From: Alkalicoccobacillus plakortidis
Lineage (GTDB): Bacteria; Bacillota; Bacilli; Bacillales; Bacillaceae_D
Assembly (NCBI RefSeq): GCF_023703085.1
Contig: NZ_JAMQJY010000001.1
Location: 1,302,001 to 1,366,000, forward strand
DNA: 64,000 nucleotides
Direction of reading: 5' to 3'
Below the pieces are notes generated by a model, which was not told the origin of the DNA, did not search any database, and saw nothing but the letters and a program-made list of their open reading frames with translations. Shown here piece after piece: positions 41,007-50,979 of the stretch (its first letter is position 1; the number at the start of each line of letters is the position of its first letter). The position numbers were made by a program, and so were the translations under genes.

Positions 41007-43225
41007 ATTGAGAAATACTTGATTTTTACCGTCACCTTTGGCCTTGTACAATCCAGTATCTGCCTCTTTAAACAGTAGCTCTGAGGTCGTTGAGTTTGTA
41101 TTCCTTCTGTCCCAAAAAGACACGCCACAGGAAACGGTTACTGACGGATTTGTCTCAAGCGCAACCGCTTTTACAATTCGTTTGGCTATCTCAGTGCCTG
41201 TAGCAAGCTCGACTTTTGGAAGATAGACAGCAAGTTCTTCTCCACCCCATCTAGCTGCAATATCTGTTTCACGAATGTTGTTTCGAATAATATTGGCAAC
41301 TTGAACAATAATTTCATCTCCAATTTGGTGACCGTATGTATATTTATACTCTTAAAGTTATCTATATCTATGAGAAGGAACGTGCCTTTCTCATGTTCTA
41401 AGATTGATTGATCCATACTAGCTTCCAAATGATTCCTTGAATGAAGACTTGTCAAATGATCAGTAATCACAAGCTTTTCAAGTTCCTCATGCAAGAGAGT
41501 ATTTGTGAAGGCCAATGTAGAATGGTGCACTAATGATTGAAGCAATTTGAAACTTTCGAAGGTGAAATAATAGGATTCTTGATGAAAAACAAAAACTGCG
41601 CCGTGTACTGCTTCTTTCTGGAGCATTGGAATGGCGAGCAGAGATCGAAATGGTCCCGTATCAATTTCTGCATGTAAGCTTGTATCGCCCATATAAATAG
41701 GGTCTTTTTTAATTAATAATTGTTGAATGAGTGGATTCAGTTGCTCTGAATTCTCACCAGATTCAAAAAAGACCGTACCACTTTGATGAATAACAGTATG
41801 ATCATTGCGATCAAATAGAAAAAATCCAACTTCTTGTGCTCCAAAAGCCTCTTGAATCTGGTGTGTCATACTCTTTATTAAGTCATTCAAATTTAAGTTC
41901 ATATTAATTTGATGAGTCGCTTTGTTGATCAGCTTAAGGTCATGAATTAAATCTCGCGACTGTTGATATAGCTCTGCATTCTCTAATGCATTACCTCCAG
42001 TATCTGCTAAGATCTCGATAAATGATATCTCTTCTTTTGGTAAGGTATCATCCTTTGTCGCACGGATTTCAAGAACCCCGTATATTCCCTGTTTCCCCCT
42101 TAATGGCATAAACAGATGAACAATTTGATTTTTGTCATTCTTTTCTATTTGTTTCATTCCTGTTAAAAACGCATGCTCAGCCTTGGTATTCATGCCTTCG
42201 GATCCATATACTAACGGTTTAATCGGCAGTTCTTCACGGACTTCCCATTCATGTGAAAGCATTAAATAGACGTTAAACGACGGGTATGTTTGCTTAATGG
42301 CATAAACAATCTTAGCTAACACTTCACTAATATCCATCGTTGAATAGAATTTTTTTGTTACTTCTAACAGCAAATCCTTTTTTTTCGCCTCGTTTTCATC
42401 ACGGTCTACTTTAAATCCCTTTTGTAGAAGCTGTTGTAACCATCTTGAAGCCGACTTGAATACGTTCATAGAATGTTGGTGCTGTTCGTCTGTTGAAGCA
42501 ATGATACATGCGAAGCTAGTTTCCTCATAGAATAAAGGAATGACGGTATGCACAGCTTGTTCTTGATCTGTGACCTCACCTGAAATCTCGATCATATTTG
42601 TGCTAGATTTAACCCCATCAAGAAGCTCACTAACCTTTTGTTCCCCCAGTTTAATAACGGAAGAAGATAGATGATCCCATCCTGTTTTATGCTTAAAATC
42701 CATTTCGCGACGCTCAAGTAATATTAACTTAAGGGGTGATTGAAGCTGATCATTTAGTCTAAACAAAGCTTCTATTAGTGGTTTAAATCGTATCTGATAA
42801 TTTGAGGCCTCCAGTAATTGCTCCACATTCATAAAGGAAGCGGTTGGAGGGAACATTGTTTTTTCTACCCAGTTTAATAAATTGGGTAGATGTTGAAGCT
42901 GTTTGGGCTCCATTCGAGTCAGTAAACCTACTTTTATTAATGGGGCATGTTCAACATGTACATACTGATCAGACTCGATGTACGTATATTGTTCATCCAA
43001 AAGCAAGAAATCATTGTTTTTGCGGTTATGATAGTAATTTGTGAACGCTGCATCGAGACCTGCAGATTTTGGCCCTATCTGTTTTGCAGAAACAATCTCA
43101 TGATCCGTCCTCAAGGTAAAAATGAACGAATTCGTATAATCAAATGGATTTTTCTCAGAAAAAAATACTTTATCCCATAAAGGCAAATACTCTTCATTTT
43201 GAAATAGTTTCCCTACACCGTTCAT
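40980..43225 (-). CDS. ytrP: GAF-GGDEF protein YtrP, frame broken near the C-terminal GGDEF domain
   Basis: About 748 residues when joined. Long N-terminal part, two or more GAF-like domains (central, for example MKSVLAKIV/AFGAQEVGFFLFD region), then a GGDEF domain at the C-terminus with DIDNFKSIN, RWGGEEL (active-site loop GGEEL rather than GGDEF) and GLYKAKGDGKNQV. It resembles B. subtilis YtrP, whose cyclase activity is uncertain. The frame breaks near 41340-41360. AATATACATACGG should read AATGATACATACGG (N-D-T-Y-G), a one-base deletion, unlike the insertion type elsewhere. Confidence 0.85.
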
Positions 43226-43462
43226 TTAGTTCACCACCACAGAGTAAGACTAATGTCTCATTTATCATTTGTTCTTCTATTCTCTACATTCCTTACTTTA
43301 TCTTTATATAAACCTAAATTTGTTTTCTGCCTGAGTTTTTAGTAGTTATATACGATTAATTTTTTTCAATATTTTGTGATAATACACCTTGATTATAATG
43401 CAATACCTACCAAATTGCCATGACTTTTTTCTTATTAAATGAGGCATTATCAAATTAGGTCA

Positions 43463-43491
43463 TTGACTTACAGTTTATTAGTAGATATAAT
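43463..43491 (+). promoter_or_regulatory. rpsD promoter
   Basis: TTGACT - 17 nt - TATAAT is an almost perfect SigA promoter, about 200 bp upstream of rpsD. Confidence 0.85.
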
Positions 43492-43499
43492 CAAGATTG

Positions 43500-43689
43500 T
43501 GTGAAATGAGACAGCCAAGGTAAGCTTAGTGTAGGTTGATTCTATTCCTCAAAGCGGCTGCGTATTTGAGGTGTATCGCGTAACTTCCTGCTGTCGAAGC
43601 GAAGATACATGAAAATAGAACGTCTAGTCTGAGAGATTGCCACGAGGTTGTTATTTTGCAACATTCAAAATAACAGGAGGATTCACCTT
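43500..43689 (+). ncRNA. rpsD 5' leader, candidate S4 autoregulatory RNA
   Basis: About 190 nt of leader between promoter and rpsD ATG, rich in short inverted segments (for example CCTCAAAG...TTTGAGG around 43547-43570 and TTATTTTG/CAAAATAA-like pairs around 43650-43672). In B. subtilis, S4 represses its own gene by binding its leader; this one is inferred from position and length, with no structure computed. The Shine-Dalgarno AGGAGG is immediately 3'. Confidence 0.5.
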
Positions 43690-44292
43690 ATGTCACGTTA
43701 TACAGGTCCATCTTGGAAGCTATCCCGTCGTCTTGGGATTTCACTTACAGGAACAGGTAAAGAACTAGAAAAGCGTCCTTACGCTCCAGGCCAACACGGT
43801 CCAAACCAAAGAAAGAAACTTTCTGAGTACGGTTTACAACTACAAGAAAAGCAAAAGCTTCGTCACATGTACGGAGTAAATGAGCGTCAATTCCGTCGCA
43901 CATTTGATATTGCTGGTAAAATGAACGGAATCCACGGTGAGAACTTCATGATCTTGCTTGAGTCTCGTTTAGATAACCTTGTTTACCGTTTAGGTCTTGC
44001 TCGCACTCGTCGTGCAGCTCGTCAACTTGTAAACCACGGTCATATCACTGTTGATGGTAAACGCGTAGATATTCCTTCTTACCGCGTAACACCAGGACAA
44101 CAAATTGGTCTACGTGAGTCTTCACGTAACCTAACTGCTATCAAAGAAGCAATCGAAGTAACTAACTTCGTACCTGCTTACGTATCATTTGATGCAGAAA
44201 AGCTTGAAGGATCATTCACTCGTCTTCCAGAGCGTACTGAACTTCCTGCTGAAATCACTGAAGCTCTTATCGTTGAGTTCTACTCACGTTAA
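43690..44292 (+). CDS. rpsD: 30S ribosomal protein S4
   Basis: 200-residue S4, the length of B. subtilis RpsD; binds 16S rRNA early in 30S assembly. N-terminal [38 protein letters not shown] and S4 RNA-binding domain (about 90-150, [30 protein letters not shown]). ATG 43690 follows AGGAGGATTCACCTT; a longer upstream frame is rejected. Confidence 0.98.
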   Translation: MSRYTGPSWKLSRRLGISLTGTGKELEKRPYAPGQHGPNQRKKLSEYGLQLQEKQKLRHMYGVNERQFRRTFDIAGKMNGIHGENFMILLESRLDNLVYRLGLARTRRAARQLVNHGHITVDGKRVDIPSYRVTPGQQIGLRESSRNLTAIKEAIEVTNFVPAYVSFDAEKLEGSFTRLPERTELPAEITEALIVEFYSR

Positions 44293-44319
44293 GAAAAACG
44301 GATTGATTTTAAGAAACAT

Positions 44320-44368
44320 AAAAGCCTTGAAAACGTTGATACAACAACGCTTCAAGGTTTTTTTTAGA
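44320..44368 (+). terminator. terminator of rpsD
   Basis: CCTTGAA-AACGTTG-atac-AACAACGC-TTCAAGG followed by eight T. Confidence 0.9.
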
Positions 44369-44541
44369 TCGATGCAATAAACAGCATTAAAATAAATAGA
44401 TCTGTGGTTTTCGGCTAATTTTTTCTGAAAATAATTTTGTGGGTAGGCGCAGATGAAGAATAACAGAATTAGGTTGTTATGTTTGCCATTCAGAATTTGT
44501 GTTTATTTTTGACGAATGAAAAACTAAATAAGGCGTATCAC
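44369..44541. other. non-coding, AT-rich
   Basis: No gene or clear signal seen; part of the AT-rich segment inserted between rpsD and tyrS. Confidence 0.5.
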
Positions 44542-44882
44542 TTATTTTCTGACATACTCATCAATCTTTTGTTTTTCTTCTTTAAAAGTAGGGGTTTCCT
44601 CACCAATCCTTTTAAAATATTCCGCAAAATTGGTTGGTAATCTCTTCACACTTACTTCTAAACCTCTGAACTCTAATTCAAATTCTTCAAATTCTTTGTA
44701 CCTAATTAAGATTGCTCAAAAAGCACCAAGGTCCATTGCAGCATTTATTTGCACATTGAAATCATTGACCTTGAATGTTCTTCCATTGTCTATCGAGACG
44801 TAGTATCTAGTTTTCTGTTTGTTTTTGTCCTGTGTTCTTAGAATTCCTGAGATAAAAGAATTCGTTAGTGTTATAAGAATTT
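44542..44882 (-). pseudogene. Decayed ORF of unknown family
   Basis: Reading the minus strand gives a plausible protein-like sequence, TRYYVSIDNGRTFKVNDF and later FRGLEVSVKRLPTNFAEYFKR, interrupted by an in-frame TGA at 44716-44718 and lacking a clear start codon or ribosome-binding site. The stop is TAA at 44542. It is AT-rich like the following gene and ends just downstream of it. It may be a degenerate remnant of the same insertion; a single read error at the TGA is the alternative. Family not recognised. Confidence 0.5.
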
Positions 44883-44895
44883 ACTCTTACCAATC

Positions 44896-46158
44896 CTATT
44901 TTTTCTTAAAAAATTCCTCAAGTATTTTATTGAGATTTAATCCAATACCCATAAAATTAGGTTTTAACTCTAAAAACCTTGTAGGTAATTCTTCATTTAA
45001 TTCATCGTCTTCGTTCTTTAAACCTTCATTCGAATTTATAAATTCTCTCATTTTATCAAACATTCTTTGTTCGACATCTTTTACAAGTTCGTCAAAAATT
45101 TCCTTGTATTCCCGTACCTTCTGATCATTAGAACGCTTGCCAATAATTATACCTTCCATTCTTGCTAAATTAATATTATTAGAACCTATCCATTTTGCCC
45201 TACTAATATATTCCTCAGCCAATTCAAGATTGTCTAATTCAATGTATGCTAAACTGAGTATTTCATAGATAGTAGAAGTAGCATAGATATCAGATTCTAG
45301 ATTAAAATCATTAACTCTATCATTCCTTACGCGTGTAACTCTATCCATAAAATTATCCCAATCTGATATAGACAAGTCCAAGAAATCATTAGCTACTTCT
45401 ATGACTTTTTCATACTGATTTATTTTTGAATATGCTATTGCTAAACCAAAATAGTTATAATAAAAAAAACTATCATTAATATATCCATCTTCAAAACTCA
45501 TTTTTTCTAAAGATTGATTATAAAAATATACGCTACCCTCATAGTCCTTAATTGAAAGTAATAAATCAGCCATGCATCTATGTGTTTCTGGATTCGATTC
45601 ACTTAAAAACAATGATTTTTTATATTTAGGTAATGCCTTTTCAACATCACCATTATTATAGTAACTCTTACCAAGCAAAAGAAAAAGATCTGTATTTTCA
45701 TATTTCCCAATCGCTTCAGTTAAAAGCTTAATCGATTTATCATACTCTCTCAAAAAATAATAAGTTTCAGCAAGATAATAATAATCTTCTACAGTTACAC
45801 ATTGCATTTTTTCAAGGAATGCTTTCCTTTTAACAAATATATGATCGGGATTGGAAGTAAAAATATACTTGCCATTATGATTAAATGATATGAAGCTCAT
45901 TCCAAATCCATTTTCAGGCTTAGTAAATACTTCATAGTTATCAACTCTACATAAACCTTTACAATCTAAACAATCCTGATAAGAATGAGTCACATCTTGA
46001 AATCGAAAATCTTTATATTTATTACCAAAATATCGGTCCCAACCTTCAGTTCTTTGGTTTAACTGATATTTATCACAACAATAATTACAAATAAAGCCTC
46101 TTGTTACATTACAATAAAATACACTTATTCTCTTATCACAAACGCTGCAATTCCCCAC
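44896..46158 (-). CDS. Orphan zinc-finger plus TPR protein
   Basis: Not recognised as a named gene. 420 residues. The N-terminus has a Cys-rich, possibly double zinc-binding region: C4-x2-C7-x8-C16-x7-C24-x2-C27, then C63-x2-C66-x3-C70. From about residue 110 follow TPR-like repeats (YYYLAETYYFLREYDKSIKLL, FLLLGKSYYNNGDVEKALPKY, HRCMADLLLSIKDYEGSVYFY, and more to about 320), then a charged C-terminal helix. Base composition is more AT-rich than the flanking genes, and it sits between rpsD and tyrS where B. subtilis has none, so acquisition by transfer is likely. Scaffold or regulatory roles are possible but unproven. Confidence 0.7.
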   Translation of the reverse strand: MGNCSVCDKRISVFYCNVTRGFICNYCCDKYQLNQRTEGWDRYFGNKYKDFRFQDVTHSYQDCLDCKGLCRVDNYEVFTKPENGFGMSFISFNHNGKYIFTSNPDHIFVKRKAFLEKMQCVTVEDYYYLAETYYFLREYDKSIKLLTEAIGKYENTDLFLLLGKSYYNNGDVEKALPKYKKSLFLSESNPETHRCMADLLLSIKDYEGSVYFYNQSLEKMSFEDGYINDSFFYYNYFGLAIAYSKINQYEKVIEVANDFLDLSISDWDNFMDRVTRVRNDRVNDFNLESDIYATSTIYEILSLAYIELDNLELAEEYISRAKWIGSNNINLARMEGIIIGKRSNDQKVREYKEIFDELVKDVEQRMFDKMREFINSNEGLKNEDDELNEELPTRFLELKPNFMGIGLNLNKILEEFFKKK

Positions 46159-46368
46159 AAATATCTATCCTTTCTATAAAAACTAGTAATCAATGTTCCA
46201 CTCTCAAAAAATATCTAAACTCTTGGTAACTATTAGGTTTCGCTCAATTTCATTCTTGCCTAAATATTATCATCCATAAGACATAATAATGGAATAAGCT
46301 GTATGAAGTTTTTTTAGAGTTACTTTCAAGAGATTACCTAGTTCCAATACTAATTAAAGATTTTTAAT

Positions 46369-46402
46369 AAAAAAAACAGCAACCCTCCTCAGGTTGCTGC
46401 CT
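46369..46402 (-). terminator. terminator of tyrS
   Basis: CAGCAACC / GGTTGCTG stem followed by TTTTTTTT on the minus strand, just after the stop. Confidence 0.9.
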
Positions 46403-46416
46403 CTCTCCTACTATTC

Positions 46417-47661
46417 TTAAAGCGTAATTTTCACAAACTTACGCTTCCCTACTTGCACAATTAATCCTTCAGTGATGGTTACTTCTGTTTTAATGTCTGT
46501 TACCTTTTCTTCGTTCATCTTCACGCCACCGTTTTGGATCATACGACGCGCTTCTCCTTTAGATGGAAGGAGCCCTAGATCAACAACTAGATCAATGATA
46601 CCAATTTGTGCATCCTTTTCCCATTTCACAACTGGCATGTCATCTGGAAGTGAGTTCTTTTGAAAAACTGTTTCAAAATAAGCTCGTGCTTCTTTTGCTG
46701 CTTCTTGTCCGTGGTACATTGCAACGAGTTTGCTTCCAAGATTCATTTTGGCGTCTCGCGGGTGGATCGATCCATCCGCTAGGCCTTTTTCTAAGATATC
46801 TACTTCTTCTAGCGGAAGATCGGTTGCTAATCTAAAGTACTTAACCATTAATTCATCTGGAATAGACATTGATTTACCAAAGATTTCGTTTGGTGCCTCG
46901 TCGATTCCAATGTAGTTGTTTAAGGACTTAGACATTTTTCTAACGCCATCGAGACCTTCAATTAATGGAAGGGTCATAGCCACTTGCTTCTCTTGTCCGT
47001 ACGCTTCTTGAAGCTGACGTCCCATAAGCAGGTTAAATTTCTGGTCTGTTCCCCCTACTTCAATGTCTGATTTCATTGCAACAGAGTCATACCCCTGCAT
47101 TAATGGATAGAAAAATTCATGGATGGAGATTGGCTGCTGTGACTTATAACGCTTTTCAAAGTCATCACGCTCTAACAAACGAGCAACCGTTAAGTTACTT
47201 GCAAGCTTAATAATATCTTCGAAGTTAAGGGCTTTTAACCACTCTGAGTTGTACATTAGTGTTACTTTGTCCATGTCCAAGACTTTGCTGTACTGTTCCA
47301 CATAGGTCTTAGCATTCTCCATAACCTGTTCGTTTGTTAATGCTTTTCTTGTTTCAGATTTGCCTGTTGGGTCTCCGATACGTCCGGTGAAATCACCAAT
47401 TAATAATTGGATCTCATGACCAAACTCCTGAAATTGACGCAATTTATGAAGTACAACCGTATGGCCTATATGGACGTCAGGCGCTGAAGGGTCCATTCCT
47501 AATTTAATTTTAAGTGGCACACCTGTTACAACAGACTTCTCAATTTTTTCACGGAAGGCATACTCCGGTGCAATTTCTACTACACCTCTCATTAACTCAT
47601 TTACTTGTGTGTCTACTAATTGCTTCTGATCTTGCGTCAACTCTCTTTTTGACTCTTCCAT
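46417..47661 (-). CDS. tyrS: Tyrosyl-tRNA synthetase
   Basis: 414-residue class I synthetase charging tRNA-Tyr. HIGH-type motif [16 protein letters not shown] in [13 protein letters not shown], and a C-terminal S4 RNA-binding domain ([21 protein letters not shown]). The real start is ATG 47661, with GGAGG 9 nt upstream. A longer frame beginning at 47760 reads through T-box terminator sequence ([10 protein letters not shown] is translated T-box), so it is not the start. Expression is set by the T-box upstream. Confidence 0.97.
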   Translation of the reverse strand: MEESKRELTQDQKQLVDTQVNELMRGVVEIAPEYAFREKIEKSVVTGVPLKIKLGMDPSAPDVHIGHTVVLHKLRQFQEFGHEIQLLIGDFTGRIGDPTGKSETRKALTNEQVMENAKTYVEQYSKVLDMDKVTLMYNSEWLKALNFEDIIKLASNLTVARLLERDDFEKRYKSQQPISIHEFFYPLMQGYDSVAMKSDIEVGGTDQKFNLLMGRQLQEAYGQEKQVAMTLPLIEGLDGVRKMSKSLNNYIGIDEAPNEIFGKSMSIPDELMVKYFRLATDLPLEEVDILEKGLADGSIHPRDAKMNLGSKLVAMYHGQEAAKEARAYFETVFQKNSLPDDMPVVKWEKDAQIGIIDLVVDLGLLPSKGEARRMIQNGGVKMNEEKVTDIKTEVTITEGLIVQVGKRKFVKITL

Positions 47662-47698
47662 CCCAACAAACCTCCGATTAATTTCTACTTTTACACAC

Positions 47699-47944
47699 AA
47701 AAAAACCCGTCTCCTAAAAAGGGACGAGGTTATCGCGGTACCACCCTTGTTGAAAAGCAAATAAGCTTTCCCACTCAGTCTATAACGGCATTAACCGTTC
47801 TTTGCTATTAGGCAAAGAAAAAGCTCCAGGCTGTAATTCTTTCAGCATCTCGTACTGGCTTGCACCTTCCGCAAGCTCTCTACAATCGATGTGTACTGAA
47901 ATACTTCGACCCTTCCGCGCTTGTGATTTCATTCAATTGTTACA
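47699..47944 (-). ncRNA. tRNA-Tyr T-box riboswitch
   Basis: Minus-strand leader of tyrS contains AGAGAG...GGTGCAAGC of Stem I, the T-box sequence AGGGTGGTACCGCG (near 47730), and a terminator ending GACGGGTTTTTTT. The specifier region reads GAATTACAGC with TAC at 47833-47835 (Tyr). Uncharged tRNA-Tyr would pair with the specifier and the T-box and prevent termination. Confidence 0.93.
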
Positions 47945-47973
47945 GTTTTAACACAAACTGATGACATAGTCAA
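47945..47973 (-). promoter_or_regulatory. promoter of tyrS T-box transcript
   Basis: Minus strand TTGACT - 17 nt - TAAAAC, directly before the leader. Confidence 0.7.
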
Positions 47974-48058
47974 TAAATAACCAAAACCTTGCTTGGAAAG
48001 CATTTCATCTGCATTAAACCTATGCTATACTGTTTCTGATTATTTAGGGAGGTATGTT

Positions 48059-50926
48059 ATGTCCATGTTTTCTCGTATTAAAGAGAGAATACACCTATTA
48101 TATAAAAAATTAGATGACATTCAATTATTCCGTAGGATAGGAATTACCTATCAAGTTTTTTGGAATCTATTTTTAGTTTTTATTGTTTTTGGGATCATGT
48201 CGTTATTCTTTGTAGGTGGAACAGCTGCAGGCTACTTTGCTTCTCTCGTGAAGGATGAGCCGTTACAAAATGCAGAAGAAATGACTACAAAAATTCATAA
48301 CTATGAAGAAACCAGTCAGGTCTTCTTTGCAGGTGACACCTATATGGGTGAATTGCCAACAGATCTTGAACGTCACCAGGTTGCACTTGATGACATTTCA
48401 GACTATGTCAAAAAAGCGATAGTTGCTACAGAGGATGAATATTTTTACGAGCATGAAGGCGTTGTTCCAAAGGCGATTATGCGTGCTACGTATCAGGAAT
48501 TCGCTAATGCCTCTACCCAAACAGGTGGGAGTACTCTTACACAACAGTTGATTAAACAGCAGATTCTTTCAAGTGAAGTATCTTTCGACCGTAAAGCAAC
48601 CGAGATTCTACTAGCTATGCGTCTAGAGCACTTTATGAGCAAGGACGATATCCTGGAAGCGTACTTAAACGTTGTTCCATTTGGTCGTAATGCCTCTGGC
48701 AATCAGATTGCTGGTGTACAATCTGCAGCTATCGGTATTTTTGGTGTAGATGCAAAAGATTTAAATTTGCCTCAGTCTGCTTTTATTGCTGGACTGCCGC
48801 AAAGTCCATTTGGCTACACACCATTTCAATCAGATGGAGAAGTAAAGGAATCTATTGACCCTGCCTTAAATCGAATGAACACCGTATTAAGCCGGATGCA
48901 CTCAGAAGGTTACATATCTGATGAAGAAATGCAGGACGCGCTTGACTACGATATACAAGGTGATTTTACAGATCGAACGCCTCCTATTACGGAGAAGTAT
49001 CATTATCTAACATATGAAATTATGAAGAGAGCAACACCAATTATTGCTGAAGCCAAAATGGAAGCAGATGACGTGAATCTTGATGAAATGAGTGATGCGA
49101 AGCGTGCAGAAACGATTGAATCGTATACTAGCGCAGCAGCTCGTGATCTCTCTAGTAGTGGTTATCGTATTCACACAAGCATTAATCAAGACATCTATGA
49201 CGGAATGCAAGATGCCGTAAACGATGATAATCTCTTTGGACCTGAAAAAGAAGGCGAAAATGAAGAAGTTGGGGCTGTTCTTCAAGACAACAAAACCGGA
49301 GCAATCCTTGGTTTCGTTGGCGGACGTGAAGAAGGAAACCCTGATAAGCAGTTTAACCACGCCACTCAGGCCAACAGGCCAACAGGGTCAACAATGAAGC
49401 CATTGCTTGGTTATGCACCTGCAATGGAAATTGGGACTGTCCAACCAGGTCTTGTTATTCCAGATACGCCGATGAAGTATAAATCAAACGGTAAGCCAAT
49501 TAATAACTTTGACCGTAGTCATAAAGGATTACAATCTGTAAGAAAATCACTTGCCCAATCAAGGAACGTTCCCGCTGTGCGTGCGCTAAATACGGTGCCG
49601 CATGATGTAGCAAGACAGACTTTAAAAGACCTAGGTATTCCTTTAGCAGATGAAGGTGTACCACACGAGTCTTCTGTTCTTGGAACAGTTGACATGAGTG
49701 TCGAAGAAAACACAAATGCTTATTCTACTTTTGGAAATGGTGGAAAACGTGTAGAGTCTTATATGATTGAACGTATTGAAACAGCAGATGGAGAGTCTGT
49801 TTTTGAACATGAAGCAAAAGAAACAGATGTATTTTCTGTTGAAACGAATTATTTAACCATTGATATGATGCGTGATGTTCTTAAACCAGGAGGAACGGCA
49901 AGCAGCGTACCAGGTAATCTGAACTTCTCAGCTGATTGGGCTGGAAAAACAGGAACAACTCAGTACACAAGGGACTCTTGGTTTATGGCCACTAACCCTA
50001 ACGTAACACTTGGTGTTTGGATTGGTTATGATTCGAATCATACTATATCCGAAACGGTTAATGGATTACGGTATGGGCCGAGAAACCAAAAAATCTGGGC
50101 GAACATCGCAAACGCAGCCTATAGTGCCAATTCTGAGATAATGGCTCCTTCTGAATCTTTTAAACAGCCAGAAGGCGTTGTATCAAGAAAGATCTGTAGC
50201 TTAACAGGAACGGCCCCTTCCAAAGCTTGTGAGGATGCTGATCTTGTAACAACTGATTTATTCAACAAAAAGTTCCTTCCTAACTCTAAGGATGACTTAA
50301 AATCAGAGCGTTATGTCACGATTAACGGTAAAAACTACAAAGCTCGGTCACAAACACCAGAGGAATTCACCGAAAGAGGAATCTCTATTTCTAAAGATCT
50401 CTTTGGAGTCGGGGATATCTCCTCCTACCTTCCAGATTCAATTAATGGTGTAGTTGGAGATCAAGAAGCACCTGATAACGGAAATACACCTGGAAAGGTA
50501 TCTGGTGTCTCCCTTGATGGAAGCTCATTAAAATGGTCTAAACATGATGCGAGTGATATTGTTGGCTACCGCATCTACCGTGCAGATAACGGTAGTGATG
50601 ATTTTAAATCGGTTCAAGCTGTTAAAGGAAATGAGTCTACTGACTTTAATGTCGGTGGCGGTAAATACGCCTTTTATGTAACAGCCGTTGATTCAGTAGG
50701 AAATGAATCAAGTGCTTCAGATATCGTCAAAGCAAACGATTGGAAATCTAAAGAAGACGCTGAAAAAGAAGAAGAAGAAAAAGAAAAAGAAAAAGAGAAA
50801 GAAGAGAAAGAAAAAGAAGAAGCAGAACAAGATGATAACGATGCTTCAGACAACGATGAAGATCAGGACTCGGATGAAGACAGTAATGATGATGAGAATT
50901 CAGATGAAGAGTCTAATGACGATTAA
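48059..50926 (+). CDS. Class A penicillin-binding protein with FN3 and acidic tail
   Basis: 955 residues, divergent from tyrS. A membrane anchor (about 33-60) is followed by a GT51 transglycosylase domain with the catalytic Glu in VATEDEYFYEHEG and the GGSTLTQQLIKQ motif. The transpeptidase domain has STMK (TGSTMKPLLGY), SRN and KTGT (WAGKTGTTQYTRDSWF). Next are an FN3-like domain (about residues 825-900) and a very long low-complexity Lys/Glu then Asp/Glu/Ser tail. ATG 48059 with GGGAGG upstream. Peptidoglycan synthesis at the cell surface. Longer than PBP4; resembles PonA-like class A PBPs; naming not attempted. Confidence 0.93.
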   Translation: MSMFSRIKERIHLLYKKLDDIQLFRRIGITYQVFWNLFLVFIVFGIMSLFFVGGTAAGYFASLVKDEPLQNAEEMTTKIHNYEETSQVFFAGDTYMGELPTDLERHQVALDDISDYVKKAIVATEDEYFYEHEGVVPKAIMRATYQEFANASTQTGGSTLTQQLIKQQILSSEVSFDRKATEILLAMRLEHFMSKDDILEAYLNVVPFGRNASGNQIAGVQSAAIGIFGVDAKDLNLPQSAFIAGLPQSPFGYTPFQSDGEVKESIDPALNRMNTVLSRMHSEGYISDEEMQDALDYDIQGDFTDRTPPITEKYHYLTYEIMKRATPIIAEAKMEADDVNLDEMSDAKRAETIESYTSAAARDLSSSGYRIHTSINQDIYDGMQDAVNDDNLFGPEKEGENEEVGAVLQDNKTGAILGFVGGREEGNPDKQFNHATQANRPTGSTMKPLLGYAPAMEIGTVQPGLVIPDTPMKYKSNGKPINNFDRSHKGLQSVRKSLAQSRNVPAVRALNTVPHDVARQTLKDLGIPLADEGVPHESSVLGTVDMSVEENTNAYSTFGNGGKRVESYMIERIETADGESVFEHEAKETDVFSVETNYLTIDMMRDVLKPGGTASSVPGNLNFSADWAGKTGTTQYTRDSWFMATNPNVTLGVWIGYDSNHTISETVNGLRYGPRNQKIWANIANAAYSANSEIMAPSESFKQPEGVVSRKICSLTGTAPSKACEDADLVTTDLFNKKFLPNSKDDLKSERYVTINGKNYKARSQTPEEFTERGISISKDLFGVGDISSYLPDSINGVVGDQEAPDNGNTPGKVSGVSLDGSSLKWSKHDASDIVGYRIYRADNGSDDFKSVQAVKGNESTDFNVGGGKYAFYVTAVDSVGNESSASDIVKANDWKSKEDAEKEEEEKEKEKEKEEKEKEEAEQDDNDASDNDEDQDSDEDSNDDENSDEESNDD

Positions 50927-50937
50927 GTACAAATAAA

Positions 50938-50975
50938 AGCGCAATGAGGTGTAGAAACCTCATTGCGCTTTTTCA
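50938..50975. terminator. bidirectional terminator PBP/sugar lipoprotein
   Basis: Perfect stem GCGCAATGAGGT-gtagaa-ACCTCATTGCGC followed by TTTTT. Confidence 0.92.
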
Positions 50976-50979
50976 CTTT

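Noticed and set aside
47661..47760. Longer tyrS start with [11 protein letters not shown]-terminus
   Set aside because: That sequence is translated T-box RNA; a good Shine-Dalgarno fits ATG 47661.
50703..50936. Lys-rich 77-residue ORF in the PBP tail
   Set aside because: Out-of-frame reading of GAA-rich low-complexity DNA inside the PBP gene.
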